Positions 34,981-44,105 of a stretch of 64,000 nt of DNA are shown in pieces. The notes beneath the pieces were generated by a model. It was not told the DNA's origin, made no database searches, and was given only the letters and a program-made list of their open reading frames with translations. The DNA comes from Glacieibacterium frigidum (GTDB lineage Bacteria; Pseudomonadota; Alphaproteobacteria; Sphingomonadales; Sphingomonadaceae). A program made the translations under genes and the position numbers. The stretch spans positions 1,273,501 through 1,337,500 of the forward strand of contig NZ_VJWA01000001.1 of the NCBI RefSeq assembly GCF_007097155.1, in the 5' to 3' direction. How positions within the stretch are numbered: the stretch's first letter is position 1; every line of letters starts with the position of its first letter.

Positions 34981-36053
34981 CCTGGGACGCGCTGCCGGAG
35001 GTATTGTCGCCGGTCGGGCGGCCGATCGCCGACGTGCTGGCGGAAGGGCCGCGACGGCAGGACCTGCCGGGGTTCCAGCCCGTCTACCGCGACTTCGTCG
35101 ACTACATCATGCGATGCACCCACCGCATCTGGGAGGAGAAGAACATCGGCCTGTGCCGCACGCACTATGGCGCGGATGTCGTGATGCACACGCTGAACGG
35201 CCCCGCACGGGGCGCCGAGGCGGTGGTGCAGGGGACGATCCAGTCGCTCGCGATGTCGAGCGACCGGCAGGTGATCGGCGAGGACGTGATCTGGTCGGAC
35301 GACGGGCTGGCCGACGGCGGGCGCCTGTACAGCTCGCACCGCATCACCAGTCAGATGACGCACATGGGCGATGACGCGATGCTGGGCGCGGCGTCGTGGC
35401 GCGGCATCGGCGTGACGACGATCGCCGACTGCGCGTGCCGCGAAAACCGCATCGTCGAGGAATGGCTGGTCCGCGACAACTGGCGCGCGTTGGCGCAGGT
35501 CGGCGGCGATCCCTGGGCGGTGGCGCAGGAATGGGCGGCGGTGGACCGCGAGGGTGACCAGTCGCGCCACGACTGGCGCACCGCGGCGATCGCGGCGGTG
35601 CGCGGGGCGGACTGCGCCATCCCCGACGGGCACCCGGCCGAGGCTCCCGCCGCGATGCTGCGCGCGGCGTTCCGCGACGATCAGTACGGCGATGCCGCTG
35701 CGGCGCTGTCCCCGGCGTGCGAGGTGCGCTGGCCGTCGAACCGGCACGGCTATGGGCGCGGTTACTGGATCGGCTGCGCGACGCAGCTGCGCGCCATGCT
35801 CCACGACGCCGCGGTGCGGATCGAGCATGTTGCGGCGCGGCCGCTGCCCCACGGCGACACGGCGGTGGCGCTGCGCTGGTCGCTGACCGGCGTGCATCGC
35901 GGTCCCGGTCTGTGGGGGCTGGGAACGGGGCGCGAGATCCTGATCCTTGCCGTGTCGCACTACCGGCTAAGGGGCGGGCGCATCGTCGAGGATGTGACGG
36001 TGTTCGACGAGCTCGCGGTGCTTCGGCAGGTCGCGAGAGGGCTGGGGGCATGA
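34977..36053 (+). CDS. Tandem NTF2/SnoaL-fold protein B
   Basis: The GTG start at 34977 overlaps the stop of gene A (GTGA). The 358 residues repeat the two-domain plan of gene A: FVDYIMRCTHRIWEEKNIGLCRTHYGADV, LYSSHRITSQMTHMG, NRIVEEWLVRDNW in domain 1, and a second domain ending RLRGGRIVEDVTVFDELAVLRQ. It is a diverged paralogue of A and of the 47.5 kb gene. No secretion signal is present, so it should act in the cytoplasm after import. The reaction is unknown. Confidence 0.72.
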   Translation: MTWDALPEVLSPVGRPIADVLAEGPRRQDLPGFQPVYRDFVDYIMRCTHRIWEEKNIGLCRTHYGADVVMHTLNGPARGAEAVVQGTIQSLAMSSDRQVIGEDVIWSDDGLADGGRLYSSHRITSQMTHMGDDAMLGAASWRGIGVTTIADCACRENRIVEEWLVRDNWRALAQVGGDPWAVAQEWAAVDREGDQSRHDWRTAAIAAVRGADCAIPDGHPAEAPAAMLRAAFRDDQYGDAAAALSPACEVRWPSNRHGYGRGYWIGCATQLRAMLHDAAVRIEHVAARPLPHGDTAVALRWSLTGVHRGPGLWGLGTGREILILAVSHYRLRGGRIVEDVTVFDELAVLRQVARGLGA

Positions 36054-36676
36054 GCGCTGCCGCGCTGGGCGCACTTGTCGGCGGAGCGCGCGACGCTTTG
36101 GTGCTCGGTGCGTGCCGCCTCGAAAGCGGCGGAGTCGACGCGTTCGGCAGCGAGGCGGTAATCGACGCCTTTCGCCGTGCGCCGCTGTCGCTCGACGGCG
36201 CGACCTTGATCGAAAGCGCGCGTGGCGCCGCCCTGTTAACCGAAAGCGAGGCCGTTTTTGCCGACCTTTACGGCGACCAGATCGGTCGCCTGTGGCGCGT
36301 CGGCCAGGCCGACCCCGGCACCCCCGAACCCGCCGTCGCCGTCGCCTTCGATCCCGACCTCGCGCAGGCGCGTGCATCGGTGCTCTTCGCGGCGAGCGAC
36401 CATCCGGGCCTCGCCCCCGACGGCGTCCCGCGCGTCGAGGCAGCCAGCCGCTCGATCATCGACGACCCGGCGCAGTTCCGCGCCCGCGCCTTCGTCGTGC
36501 GGGCGTTCGGCGACGCGCAGTCGGGCGCGGCGCTGTACGCTGTCCACGGCCTCGCTGCCGGAGTTGTCCGGACTCCTTCGCTGATCATGGCCGCAGCCTG
36601 CTGGAAAGACGAAGTTTTCCGGATCGTCCGCGATCCCCCGGCGACGCACGTCGGTCGCGTCAGGATCGCGGGGTGA
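36050..36676 (+). CDS. Hypothetical protein between SnoaL-fold genes and the symporter
   Basis: A 208-residue protein starting at the ATG that overlaps the previous stop (ATGA) and ending in overlap with the symporter start (GTGA). It has two similar-length halves; the second contains RSIIDDPAQFRARAFVVRAFGDAQ and SLIMAAACWKDEVFRIVRD, a beta-alpha mix that could be a degenerate NTF2-like fold. No motif is recognised. Its tight coupling implies a role in the same pathway. Confidence 0.55.
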   Translation: MSAAALGALVGGARDALVLGACRLESGGVDAFGSEAVIDAFRRAPLSLDGATLIESARGAALLTESEAVFADLYGDQIGRLWRVGQADPGTPEPAVAVAFDPDLAQARASVLFAASDHPGLAPDGVPRVEAASRSIIDDPAQFRARAFVVRAFGDAQSGAALYAVHGLAAGVVRTPSLIMAAACWKDEVFRIVRDPPATHVGRVRIAG

Positions 36677-38097
36677 ACGCCCCGCCGCTGACCCGTCGCC
36701 TGAAGATCAGCTACGGCCTCGGCAGCACCGCGGAAGCCGTGGCGATCACCGCGACGAGCAGCTTCCTGCTGCTGTTCTACAATCAGGTCCGCGGCCTCGA
36801 CGCGAGCCACGTCGGCATCGCGCTGGCGGCCGGGCTGTTCGTCAACGCGGTATTCGACCCCCTCGTCGGGTCATGGTCGGACCGCACGCGCTCGAAGCTC
36901 GGGCGGCGGCACCCGTTCATGTACGCGTCGATCCTGCCCGCGGCGCTGTGCTTCTACGCCGTGTTCAACCCACCCGCGTTCGGCGAGATGGGCCAGCTGG
37001 TGTGGCTCGCGGTGATGAACACGCTGCTGCTCCAGGCGCTGACGCTCTACCACACGCCGCACCTCGCGCTCGGCGGCGAGCTGTCGGACGATTACCTCGA
37101 ACGCTCGAGCGTCATGGGCTTCAACACCTTCTGCCTGTGGATCGGCGACTCGCTCGGCTGGATCCTGTCGTTCCGGGTGTTCTTCGCAGCCTCCGAGGGC
37201 TTCCCCAACGGCGCCCTCGACCCGACGCGCTGGCCCTTGTTCTCGACGACGATCGCCGCCGCCATCTTCGTCCTGCTGCTGTATTCGAGCTGGTCGACGC
37301 GGTCGCGCATCCCCTATCTGCCGGTGCCTGCCGCCGACACGCCCGGCTTCGGCCTGCGCGAGCTGTGGCGCGACGTCCGCCGCGCGCTGTCGAACCGCAA
37401 TTACGTCATGCTGCTGATCGGGCTGTTCTTCATCTCGATGATGGTCGGGGTGCGCACTGGACTGTGGCTGTATGGCGCGACCTATTTCTGGCAGCTGACC
37501 AACGACGACATCAGCTACTTCGTCATCGGCAGCTTCGCCGGCTATCTGTTCGCCGCCTTCGTTGTGAAGCGCCTGCACGCGCGCTTCGACAAGCGCTGGA
37601 CGGGGATGTTCGCGCTGCTGCTCTACGCCATCGGCCCGGCGCTGCCGTTGGCGCTCGGCTGGCTCGGCATCCTGTCCGCCGACACGCCTGGCCTGTTGTG
37701 GATCCTGATCGCCTTCTCGGTGCTCCAGCACGCGCCGTACAGCGTGATGACCACGACGATCTATTCGGCGCTCGCCGACATCGCCGACGAGAACGAGCTG
37801 AAGTTCGGGATGCGGCAGGAGGGCGTGCTGTTCTCCACGCGCACCTTCTTCGCGCGCGTCGACCAGGCGCTCGGTACAGCGGTCGCGGGCGCGGTGCTCA
37901 GCTTCATCGCCTTCCCGGCCAAGGCGACGCCGGGGCAGGTCGACCAGGCGGTGCTGATGGGGCTGGCGGCGGCATTCGTGCTGTCGACCATCCCCGGGCT
38001 GATCGCCGCAATCTTCTACGGCCAGCTGCGCGTCACGCGCGGCAGCTATGACGCGACGCGAACTGCGCTGGCCGAAAAAGCCGCTGCCGCCGCATGA
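36673..38097 (+). CDS. MFS transporter, GPH (MelB-like) sugar:cation symporter family
   Basis: A 474-residue inner-membrane protein with 12 hydrophobic segments. The N-terminal LKISYGLGSTAEAVAITATSSFLLLFY, the loop DPLVGSWSDRTRSKLGRRHPFMY between helices 2 and 3, and the second-half motif with DENELKFGMRQEGVLFSTRTFF are hallmarks of the glycoside-pentoside-hexuronide symporters. It probably imports the deglycosylated or intact sugar compound handled by this locus. Start GTG overlaps the previous stop; its own stop overlaps the next gene. Confidence 0.88.
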   Translation: MNAPPLTRRLKISYGLGSTAEAVAITATSSFLLLFYNQVRGLDASHVGIALAAGLFVNAVFDPLVGSWSDRTRSKLGRRHPFMYASILPAALCFYAVFNPPAFGEMGQLVWLAVMNTLLLQALTLYHTPHLALGGELSDDYLERSSVMGFNTFCLWIGDSLGWILSFRVFFAASEGFPNGALDPTRWPLFSTTIAAAIFVLLLYSSWSTRSRIPYLPVPAADTPGFGLRELWRDVRRALSNRNYVMLLIGLFFISMMVGVRTGLWLYGATYFWQLTNDDISYFVIGSFAGYLFAAFVVKRLHARFDKRWTGMFALLLYAIGPALPLALGWLGILSADTPGLLWILIAFSVLQHAPYSVMTTTIYSALADIADENELKFGMRQEGVLFSTRTFFARVDQALGTAVAGAVLSFIAFPAKATPGQVDQAVLMGLAAAFVLSTIPGLIAAIFYGQLRVTRGSYDATRTALAEKAAAAA

Positions 38098-39167
38098 CCC
38101 AAGGGAACGAGATGGACCGCTACGCCGCCAACAAGATGCTCGTCGCGCGCTTCCTGCACGAGGTCGCCGACGGCGACGACCTTGCGGGCACGCTGGCGCG
38201 CCATTGCCACGCCGATTGCCGGTGGGAGATCTTCCACCCCTTCAACTCGGTCTTGGGGCTCGAGGCGGTCGCGGCGCAGTTCTGGCAGCCGCTACGCGCC
38301 GCGTTCCCCGACTATGAGCAGCGCCTCGGCTGCGTCATCGGCGGCACCTACGAGGGTCGCGAGCAGGTCAGCACGCTGGGTCATGTCATCGGCACCTTCG
38401 ACGCGCCGTGGCTGGGCATTCCGGCGACGCGCGGCCTCGCGTTCCTGCGCTTCGGCTTCAACGCGGTGATCCGCGACGGGCTGATCGCCAAGGCGTACAT
38501 CCTGCTCGATATCGTCGACCTAATGCGCCAGGCGGGCGTCTATCCGTTCCGCCGCATGCCCGGCTCGTCCGAGCAATGGCCGCTGCCGCCGCAGGGTACC
38601 GGCGCTACCGCCGACGCCTATGCCGGCGAGGCGGGCGGGCGCACCATGGGCATTGTCCGCGAGATGCAGAGCGGCCTGCCCAAGCCGCAGGAAATCCCGA
38701 CGCTGGCGACCAGCCCCAGCAAGCACAGCCACCACTGGCATCCCAACATGAACTGGTACGGCCCTGCCGGCATCGGCTCGATGCGCGGCCAGCGGGGCTT
38801 CCGCGACTTTCACGGTTCGCTGTTTCTCCAGGCGTTTCCCGATCGTGGCGGGGTGCCGCGCGTGCCCGGCGGGCCGGAGGATGCGCCCGGCCATTACATC
38901 CAGCTCGGCGACGGCAATTATGCGGTGACCGGCGGCTGGCCCTCGCTCGTCGCGACGCATCTCGGCGCCGAATGGCTCGGCCTGCCGCCGACCGGGCGGC
39001 GGGTCGAGATGCGGGTCGCCGACTGGTACCGCGTCGATGCGGCCGGGCTGATCATCGACAATTGGGTGATGATGGATATCCCGCACATCGTCCACCAGAT
39101 GGGCCTCGATATCTTCCACGACCTGCAGTTCATCACCGATCCGGCGCGGCAACGGTGGCCGGAATGA
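38094..39167 (+). CDS. Tandem NTF2/SnoaL-fold protein C (polyketide-cyclase-like)
   Basis: The ATG overlaps the symporter stop. The 357-residue protein has two SnoaL polyketide-cyclase-type domains: domain 1 (10-150) with RHCHADCRWEIFHPFN and an AYILLDIVDLMRQAGVYPF end, domain 2 (200-350) with HWHPNMNWYGPAGIGS, GNYAVTGGWPSLVATH, GLPPTGRRVEMRVADWYRVD and IDNWVMMDIPHIVHQMG. The phrase LPPTGRRVEMRVADW is typical of SnoaL-like ester cyclases. It is the paralogue of the gene at 48670. Last gene of the AstA operon. Confidence 0.75.
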   Translation: MTQGNEMDRYAANKMLVARFLHEVADGDDLAGTLARHCHADCRWEIFHPFNSVLGLEAVAAQFWQPLRAAFPDYEQRLGCVIGGTYEGREQVSTLGHVIGTFDAPWLGIPATRGLAFLRFGFNAVIRDGLIAKAYILLDIVDLMRQAGVYPFRRMPGSSEQWPLPPQGTGATADAYAGEAGGRTMGIVREMQSGLPKPQEIPTLATSPSKHSHHWHPNMNWYGPAGIGSMRGQRGFRDFHGSLFLQAFPDRGGVPRVPGGPEDAPGHYIQLGDGNYAVTGGWPSLVATHLGAEWLGLPPTGRRVEMRVADWYRVDAAGLIIDNWVMMDIPHIVHQMGLDIFHDLQFITDPARQRWPE

Positions 39168-39210
39168 CACGCTCGCGACACGAAACGACGCCGACCAGCC
39201 GATAAAGTCG

Positions 39211-39225
39211 ATGCAACCGATTTCA
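39211..39225. promoter_or_regulatory. LacI-type operator candidate upstream of TonB receptor 1
   Basis: ATGCAACCGATTTCA; its reverse complement shares the 11 bases AATCGGTTGCA with the palindrome at 32801. It lies 60-75 bases upstream of the receptor start. Confidence 0.42.
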
Positions 39226-39284
39226 CGCACGTTGACCGGCATTGCTTGGCGGTGTGCACTCCCGGTCAATTAAAGGGGGACTTC

Positions 39285-42050
39285 ATGCACATCGAAAGCC
39301 GCGCCGCCCGTCTTCGTATCGCGCTTGCCGCATCGACGATTCTCGCATCGTCGCTGGCCCAGCCGACGTTCGCGCAGACCGCCGCACCCGCCGAGCCCGC
39401 CGCCGCGCCGGTCGAGCTTGCGGCCGCCGAGATCGACGGCGGTGAGATCATCGTGACCGCCCAGCGTCGCGCCGAGCGCCTTCAGGATGTTCCCCTGTCG
39501 ATCAGCGCGATCAGCGGCGACGCGCTGCGCAACGCTGCGGTGACTTCGGCAGACCGGCTCGAGCAGCTGGTGCCCGGCATCCGCCTTGGCCGGTCGGGGT
39601 CGGACCTGCGCCCCGCAATCCGCGGTACCTATACCGAAAACGTCGCGGCGAACGGCGACCCGCGCATCGGCATCTATGTCGACGATATCTACCAGTCGCG
39701 CACCAGCCAGGTGCCGCCGATCGTCGATCTGCAGCGCGTCGAGGTCCAGAAGGGGCCGCAGGGCACGCTGTACGGACGCAACAGCTTCGGCGGCAATATC
39801 GCCTTCTTCTCGGCCGTCCCGACGGACGAGTTCGCCGCCGGCATCGACGGGCTGTACGGACGCTACAATCACGCGCGGCTGGAGGCGTTCATCAACACGC
39901 CGATCGCGCCGGGCATCTCGTTCCGCGCCGCGGGCCTGTACGAGCAGGACGACGGCTACATCAAGAACATCGGCACCGGCAACGACCTCGGCCGCGAGAA
40001 GCAGTGGTTCGTGCGTGGCACGCTACGCCTCGCGCCGACGTCGATGGACGACCGGCTCGAAATCCTGCTGCGCGGCTCGTATCTCGATCTGGGCGGCTCG
40101 GGCCTCGGCGGCTTTGGCTACAAGGTGCTGGGGTCGGAGGTCGACGCGTCGCTGATCACCGCGCCCGGCGGTTCGATCACGCGGAACGGCGTCACCTATC
40201 AGCTGCCGACCGGCTTCAACGGGTCGAGCTTCACGGGCACCGGGACAAGCATCGATACGCGCTACCGCGACGGCATTCCCGACATCAACGGCGCCGACGT
40301 CGGCATTCCGACGATCGCCGACCCGTACACGGTCAACTATGCCGGCGACGTCTTCCGCGACGGCGACCAGCAGCAGTACAGCGCGGTGATCAATTTCGAT
40401 GCCGGCCCGGTGCGCCTGCGCTCGATCAGCAGCTACACCGATTTCGAACTGGTGCGGACGGGCGGCAGCCTGACCCCCGTGCTGCTCAACTATTCCTATC
40501 AGCAGACCGCGGCGCGGACCTTCACCCAGGAAATCCAGCTGCTGTCGAACGACAAGGACAGCCCGCTGCAATATGTGCTGGGCGGCTATTACCTCAACGA
40601 CCGCGTCCGCGAGGTCGCCGTGACCAACCAGAACCGCAGCTACGTTACCGCGACCGCGCCGGTCGGCCAGCAATATTATACCTTCGGCTTCAACTATCTG
40701 CCCGCCGCGGGCACGGGCCTCAACCAGACCTTCGCCTATGACGGGTTCAGCGCGGTACAGCAGAAGACCAAGTCGTACGCAGGCTATGGCCAGCTGTCGT
40801 ACACCTTCTTCGAAAAGCTGACCGCCACCGCCGGCATCCGATATACCGAGGACCGCAAGACGCTGCTCAGCTCGCGTTTCAACCGCGCCGCGACGGGGGC
40901 GGGCAGCTATTTCGCGCACGATATCGAACAGCCGATCGACTATGCCTGCGGCGGCTTCATCCCCGCCAGCCCGCGCTCGGTCTCGGCCGACCCGACGGCG
41001 ATCGCGCAGGCGTATAATTTCGTGTGCGGGAGCAACAAGGACAGCTTCACCACCTATCGCGGCGCCCTCGATTACAAGTTCGATCGCAACCACATGGTCT
41101 ACGCCAGCTATTCGACCGGCGTGCATTCGGGCGGCTTCAACACCGGGCCGGTGACGATCGGCGGCGTGCCGACGCTGCTGCCGTTCGCGCCCGAGAAGGT
41201 CGACGCCTACGAGGTCGGCGCCAAGAATACGTTGCTGGACGGCACGCTGACCTTCAACGTCGCGGCATTCTACAACCGCTACCGCGATCTCCAAGCGCAG
41301 ACCTCGATCCCCAATCCCAACAATCCGCTGACCGGCGTCATCGCGCTGGTGCAGAACATCGGCAAGGATCGCGCCTATGGTCTCGACGTCGAGGCGCTGA
41401 TCCGTCCGACCGATCGGCTGACCGTCAACATCGCCTTCAACTATCTGAACGCGCGCGAGATCGACTATGCGGTCAACACCTTCGAATTCGGCGGTGCGGC
41501 GACTTTCTGCAATGTCACGACGAGCTGCACGGCCGCATCAGGCGAGCGCAACACGGTGCAGGGCACGCCCTTCCCGAACTCGCGCACCGATCCGAACCGC
41601 TTCGTGCCGATCCTCGATCCAAACGGCCAGCAGATCGTCATCGGCGGGGTGCCGCAGTTCAAGTACGTGATCGCCGGCAAGGGCCTCGACGGCACCGTCT
41701 ACAAGTCGAAGAAGGCGTTCTCGCCCGACTATACCGTGCAGATGGGCATCGCCTATGCGATCGACCTCGGCAGCGCGGGGTCGCTGACGCCCGAGGTGCA
41801 GACCTATTTCAACGGCGGCTACATCCTCACCGACCTGACGCCTGACTATGGCAACCAGAAGGCCTATACTAAGACCGACCTGCGCCTGACCTTCCTGACC
41901 GCCGACGAGCGCTTCCGCGTCCAGGCGTTCGTCAACAACATCGAGGATACCGCGGTGATCACCCGCGCGGTGTACGGCAACCACCGCTCACTGCTGACCA
42001 GCTTCGCCCAGCCGCGCACCTACGGCGTCCAGGTCGGCGTGCGCTTCTAG
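39285..42050 (+). CDS. TonB-dependent receptor 1
   Basis: The start is the ATG at 39285, after AAAGGGGGA; the frame extends upstream without support. The 921-residue protein has a signal peptide (about 1-31, cut near TFAQT), a plug domain starting GEIIVTAQRRAERLQDVPLSISA, the plug motif VEVQKGPQGTLYGRNSFGG, and a long C-terminal beta-barrel ending in an aromatic residue (QVGVRF). Such receptors import specific scarce or bulky substrates across the outer membrane using TonB energy. Its place between the symporter operon and the beta-galactosidase suggests glycoside uptake. Overlaps the GH42 gene tail-to-tail by four bases. Confidence 0.93.
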   Translation: MHIESRAARLRIALAASTILASSLAQPTFAQTAAPAEPAAAPVELAAAEIDGGEIIVTAQRRAERLQDVPLSISAISGDALRNAAVTSADRLEQLVPGIRLGRSGSDLRPAIRGTYTENVAANGDPRIGIYVDDIYQSRTSQVPPIVDLQRVEVQKGPQGTLYGRNSFGGNIAFFSAVPTDEFAAGIDGLYGRYNHARLEAFINTPIAPGISFRAAGLYEQDDGYIKNIGTGNDLGREKQWFVRGTLRLAPTSMDDRLEILLRGSYLDLGGSGLGGFGYKVLGSEVDASLITAPGGSITRNGVTYQLPTGFNGSSFTGTGTSIDTRYRDGIPDINGADVGIPTIADPYTVNYAGDVFRDGDQQQYSAVINFDAGPVRLRSISSYTDFELVRTGGSLTPVLLNYSYQQTAARTFTQEIQLLSNDKDSPLQYVLGGYYLNDRVREVAVTNQNRSYVTATAPVGQQYYTFGFNYLPAAGTGLNQTFAYDGFSAVQQKTKSYAGYGQLSYTFFEKLTATAGIRYTEDRKTLLSSRFNRAATGAGSYFAHDIEQPIDYACGGFIPASPRSVSADPTAIAQAYNFVCGSNKDSFTTYRGALDYKFDRNHMVYASYSTGVHSGGFNTGPVTIGGVPTLLPFAPEKVDAYEVGAKNTLLDGTLTFNVAAFYNRYRDLQAQTSIPNPNNPLTGVIALVQNIGKDRAYGLDVEALIRPTDRLTVNIAFNYLNAREIDYAVNTFEFGGAATFCNVTTSCTAASGERNTVQGTPFPNSRTDPNRFVPILDPNGQQIVIGGVPQFKYVIAGKGLDGTVYKSKKAFSPDYTVQMGIAYAIDLGSAGSLTPEVQTYFNGGYILTDLTPDYGNQKAYTKTDLRLTFLTADERFRVQAFVNNIEDTAVITRAVYGNHRSLLTSFAQPRTYGVQVGVRF

Positions 42051-44101
42051 CGCTCGCCGAGGACCGCGACGCCGAAGCGGGGGAGGGTCAGTCGGTCGGT
42101 GGTGCCGCCTGCCAGCAGGTCGCGATAGGCGCGTGGCAGGCCGATGGTAACCGGTGTCGTCCCCCAGTTGACGAGGACATGAACACGCCCGCGCGGCCCC
42201 TCGCGCGTCGTCGCCTCGACACCGTCGGGCAGGCCGGGGAACTGCGGCACGACCTGTGCGGCGGTGGCGGCAGCGCCGATCTCGCGGCGCAGCGACGGCG
42301 TGTCGAGCAGGGCGCCGATATAGGTGACGCGGCCCTTGCCAACCTTGCGGCTGACCACCCCGGGAAGGCCGTCGAGCCAGCCGTCGCCGCCGACGTAGCG
42401 CAGCCGCACCTCGACATCGGGCGCATCGATCGCCAGCCGCTCGGCCCAGATCGAGGCGGCCGCCGGTCCCGCAGGTCCGTCGAGCGCCAGCGCGCCCGGC
42501 GGCGGGATGTTCGCCTGGTCGACATGCGCGCCGATCAGCGCCGCCAGCGGCCCCGGCTGGCCGGGCTCCCACAGCGAGCCGCTCTCATCCTTGACCCCTG
42601 AACGTGGGCCCAGGACGAGGTGCCCGCCGCCGCGCACATAGGCGCTCAGCGCCGCGGCATCGGCGGCGGTCATGACGTGCAGCGCGGGCGCGACGACGAG
42701 CTTGTAGCGAGCCAGCCGGTCCGGACCGCGCAGCACCGCGATGCCGGTCGCGACAGGCTTCAGCGCGCCGTACCACGACGTGAAGACCTTCCACGCATCA
42801 TAGTCCCTTGTCATCGTCATGCGCCGCAGCGCCCAGCGGCTGGGATAGTCGTGGAGCAGCGCGACATCGGCGACGGGCACGCTGCCACGCACCGCCTCGC
42901 CGACGCCCGCCAGCTCGCGCCCGACCTGCGCGGCTTCGGCATAGACCGGGGCAGGGCGCCCGCCTGCGTCGGTCAGCGCCCCGTGGAACTGCTCGATACC
43001 GTTGAGCGTCGGCCGCCACACCCAGAAGGCATAGCCGTCGGCGCCGTGGCCTACCGCCTGCCAGGCCTTCGCACGCAGCTCGCCCTTGGGTTCGGTGTAG
43101 TTGCGCTCGGCCCAGTTGGTGTTGCCCGCCGCGGTCTCCATCACCCAGACGTTCCGGTCGAGGAAGCCGCGGTACATGTCGTGGAGGAAGCCTGCGTCGG
43201 CGGGATCCACCACGGGCTCCCCGAAATACCAGTCCCAGCTGACGAGATCGAGCGGCTGCGCGGTCAGGCCGAAATCGAAATTATCGTATCGGCCGGTGTA
43301 GTTGTGCGTGATGAAGCGACCGGGTGCCAGGTGCGGGCGGATCGCGTCGATCTGCACCTGCTGATAGTCGCGCCACGCCTCGCTGAAGAAGCGCAGCCAA
43401 TCGAGCGCCAGGCCCGGGTTGTCGCGTTCGTCGGGCACCGGGACCTGCGCCCAGTCGCTGTAGGTCTGGCTCCACGCGACGGTGAACCACGCCTTGTTGA
43501 GCGCGTCGATGGTCTTGTACTTCGCCGCAAGCCAGGCGTGCCACGCGCGCACGGCGGCGGGGTCGAAAGTCTCGCGCCCGTACTCGTTGTCGACCTGGAA
43601 CCCAAGGATGCGCGGCGCGCGGCCATAGCGCTCGGCGAGCCTCGTCGCGATGCCGCGCGCCTTGTCGCGATACAAAAGGCTCGCGACCGAGGCGTGGCGG
43701 CGGGCACCGTGGCGGAGCGGCTTGCCCGCCGCATCGACGCCGAGCACCTCCGGATATTTCTGCGTGAGCCAGACCGGCGGCGCGGCGGTCGGCGTGCCGA
43801 TGACGATGTCCAGCCCGTGCGCCCGCGCTGCCGCGATCGCCGCGTCGAGCCAGGCGAAGTCGTAGGCCCCCTCGCGCGGCTCCATCCGCGCCCAGGCGAA
43901 CTCGCCGACACGGACAAAGGTGAAGCCGGCCGCCCTGATCAGCCTGAGGTCGGCGTCCCATGTCTCGGGTCCGCGCTGCTCCGGGTACCAGGAGACGCCG
44001 TAGTTGAGCGCCGCGCCCGCGGTGGCCGCAGGCAGCGCAGCGCCTGCCGGCGGGGCGGCGGCCAGCGTGAGCGCCAGCGCGACGACCAGCCGGCGGAGCA
44101 C
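42047..44101 (-). CDS. Secreted GH42-family beta-galactosidase
   Basis: The 684-residue enzyme has a signal peptide (1-21, cut after PAGAA). The GH42 landmarks are present: NYGVSWYPEQ at 33-42, the acid/base Glu173 in FQVDNEYG, and the nucleophile Glu322 in VWVMETAAGNTNW, followed by the glutamine-amidotransferase-like trimerisation domain and a small C-terminal beta domain. GH42 enzymes hydrolyse beta-D-galactosides and sometimes alpha-L-arabinosides. Export to the periplasm fits action between TonB uptake and inner-membrane import. It starts four bases after the stop of TonB receptor 2, forming an operon with it. Confidence 0.9.
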   Translation of the reverse strand: MLRRLVVALALTLAAAPPAGAALPAATAGAALNYGVSWYPEQRGPETWDADLRLIRAAGFTFVRVGEFAWARMEPREGAYDFAWLDAAIAAARAHGLDIVIGTPTAAPPVWLTQKYPEVLGVDAAGKPLRHGARRHASVASLLYRDKARGIATRLAERYGRAPRILGFQVDNEYGRETFDPAAVRAWHAWLAAKYKTIDALNKAWFTVAWSQTYSDWAQVPVPDERDNPGLALDWLRFFSEAWRDYQQVQIDAIRPHLAPGRFITHNYTGRYDNFDFGLTAQPLDLVSWDWYFGEPVVDPADAGFLHDMYRGFLDRNVWVMETAAGNTNWAERNYTEPKGELRAKAWQAVGHGADGYAFWVWRPTLNGIEQFHGALTDAGGRPAPVYAEAAQVGRELAGVGEAVRGSVPVADVALLHDYPSRWALRRMTMTRDYDAWKVFTSWYGALKPVATGIAVLRGPDRLARYKLVVAPALHVMTAADAAALSAYVRGGGHLVLGPRSGVKDESGSLWEPGQPGPLAALIGAHVDQANIPPPGALALDGPAGPAAASIWAERLAIDAPDVEVRLRYVGGDGWLDGLPGVVSRKVGKGRVTYIGALLDTPSLRREIGAAATAAQVVPQFPGLPDGVEATTREGPRGRVHVLVNWGTTPVTIGLPRAYRDLLAGGTTDRLTLPRFGVAVLGER

Positions 44102-44105
44102 CGCC

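Noticed and set aside
36871-38051. Open frames of 286-392 residues in other frames over the GPH symporter
   Set aside because: High GC creates long stop-free antisense and shifted frames; only the symporter frame has helices and MFS motifs.
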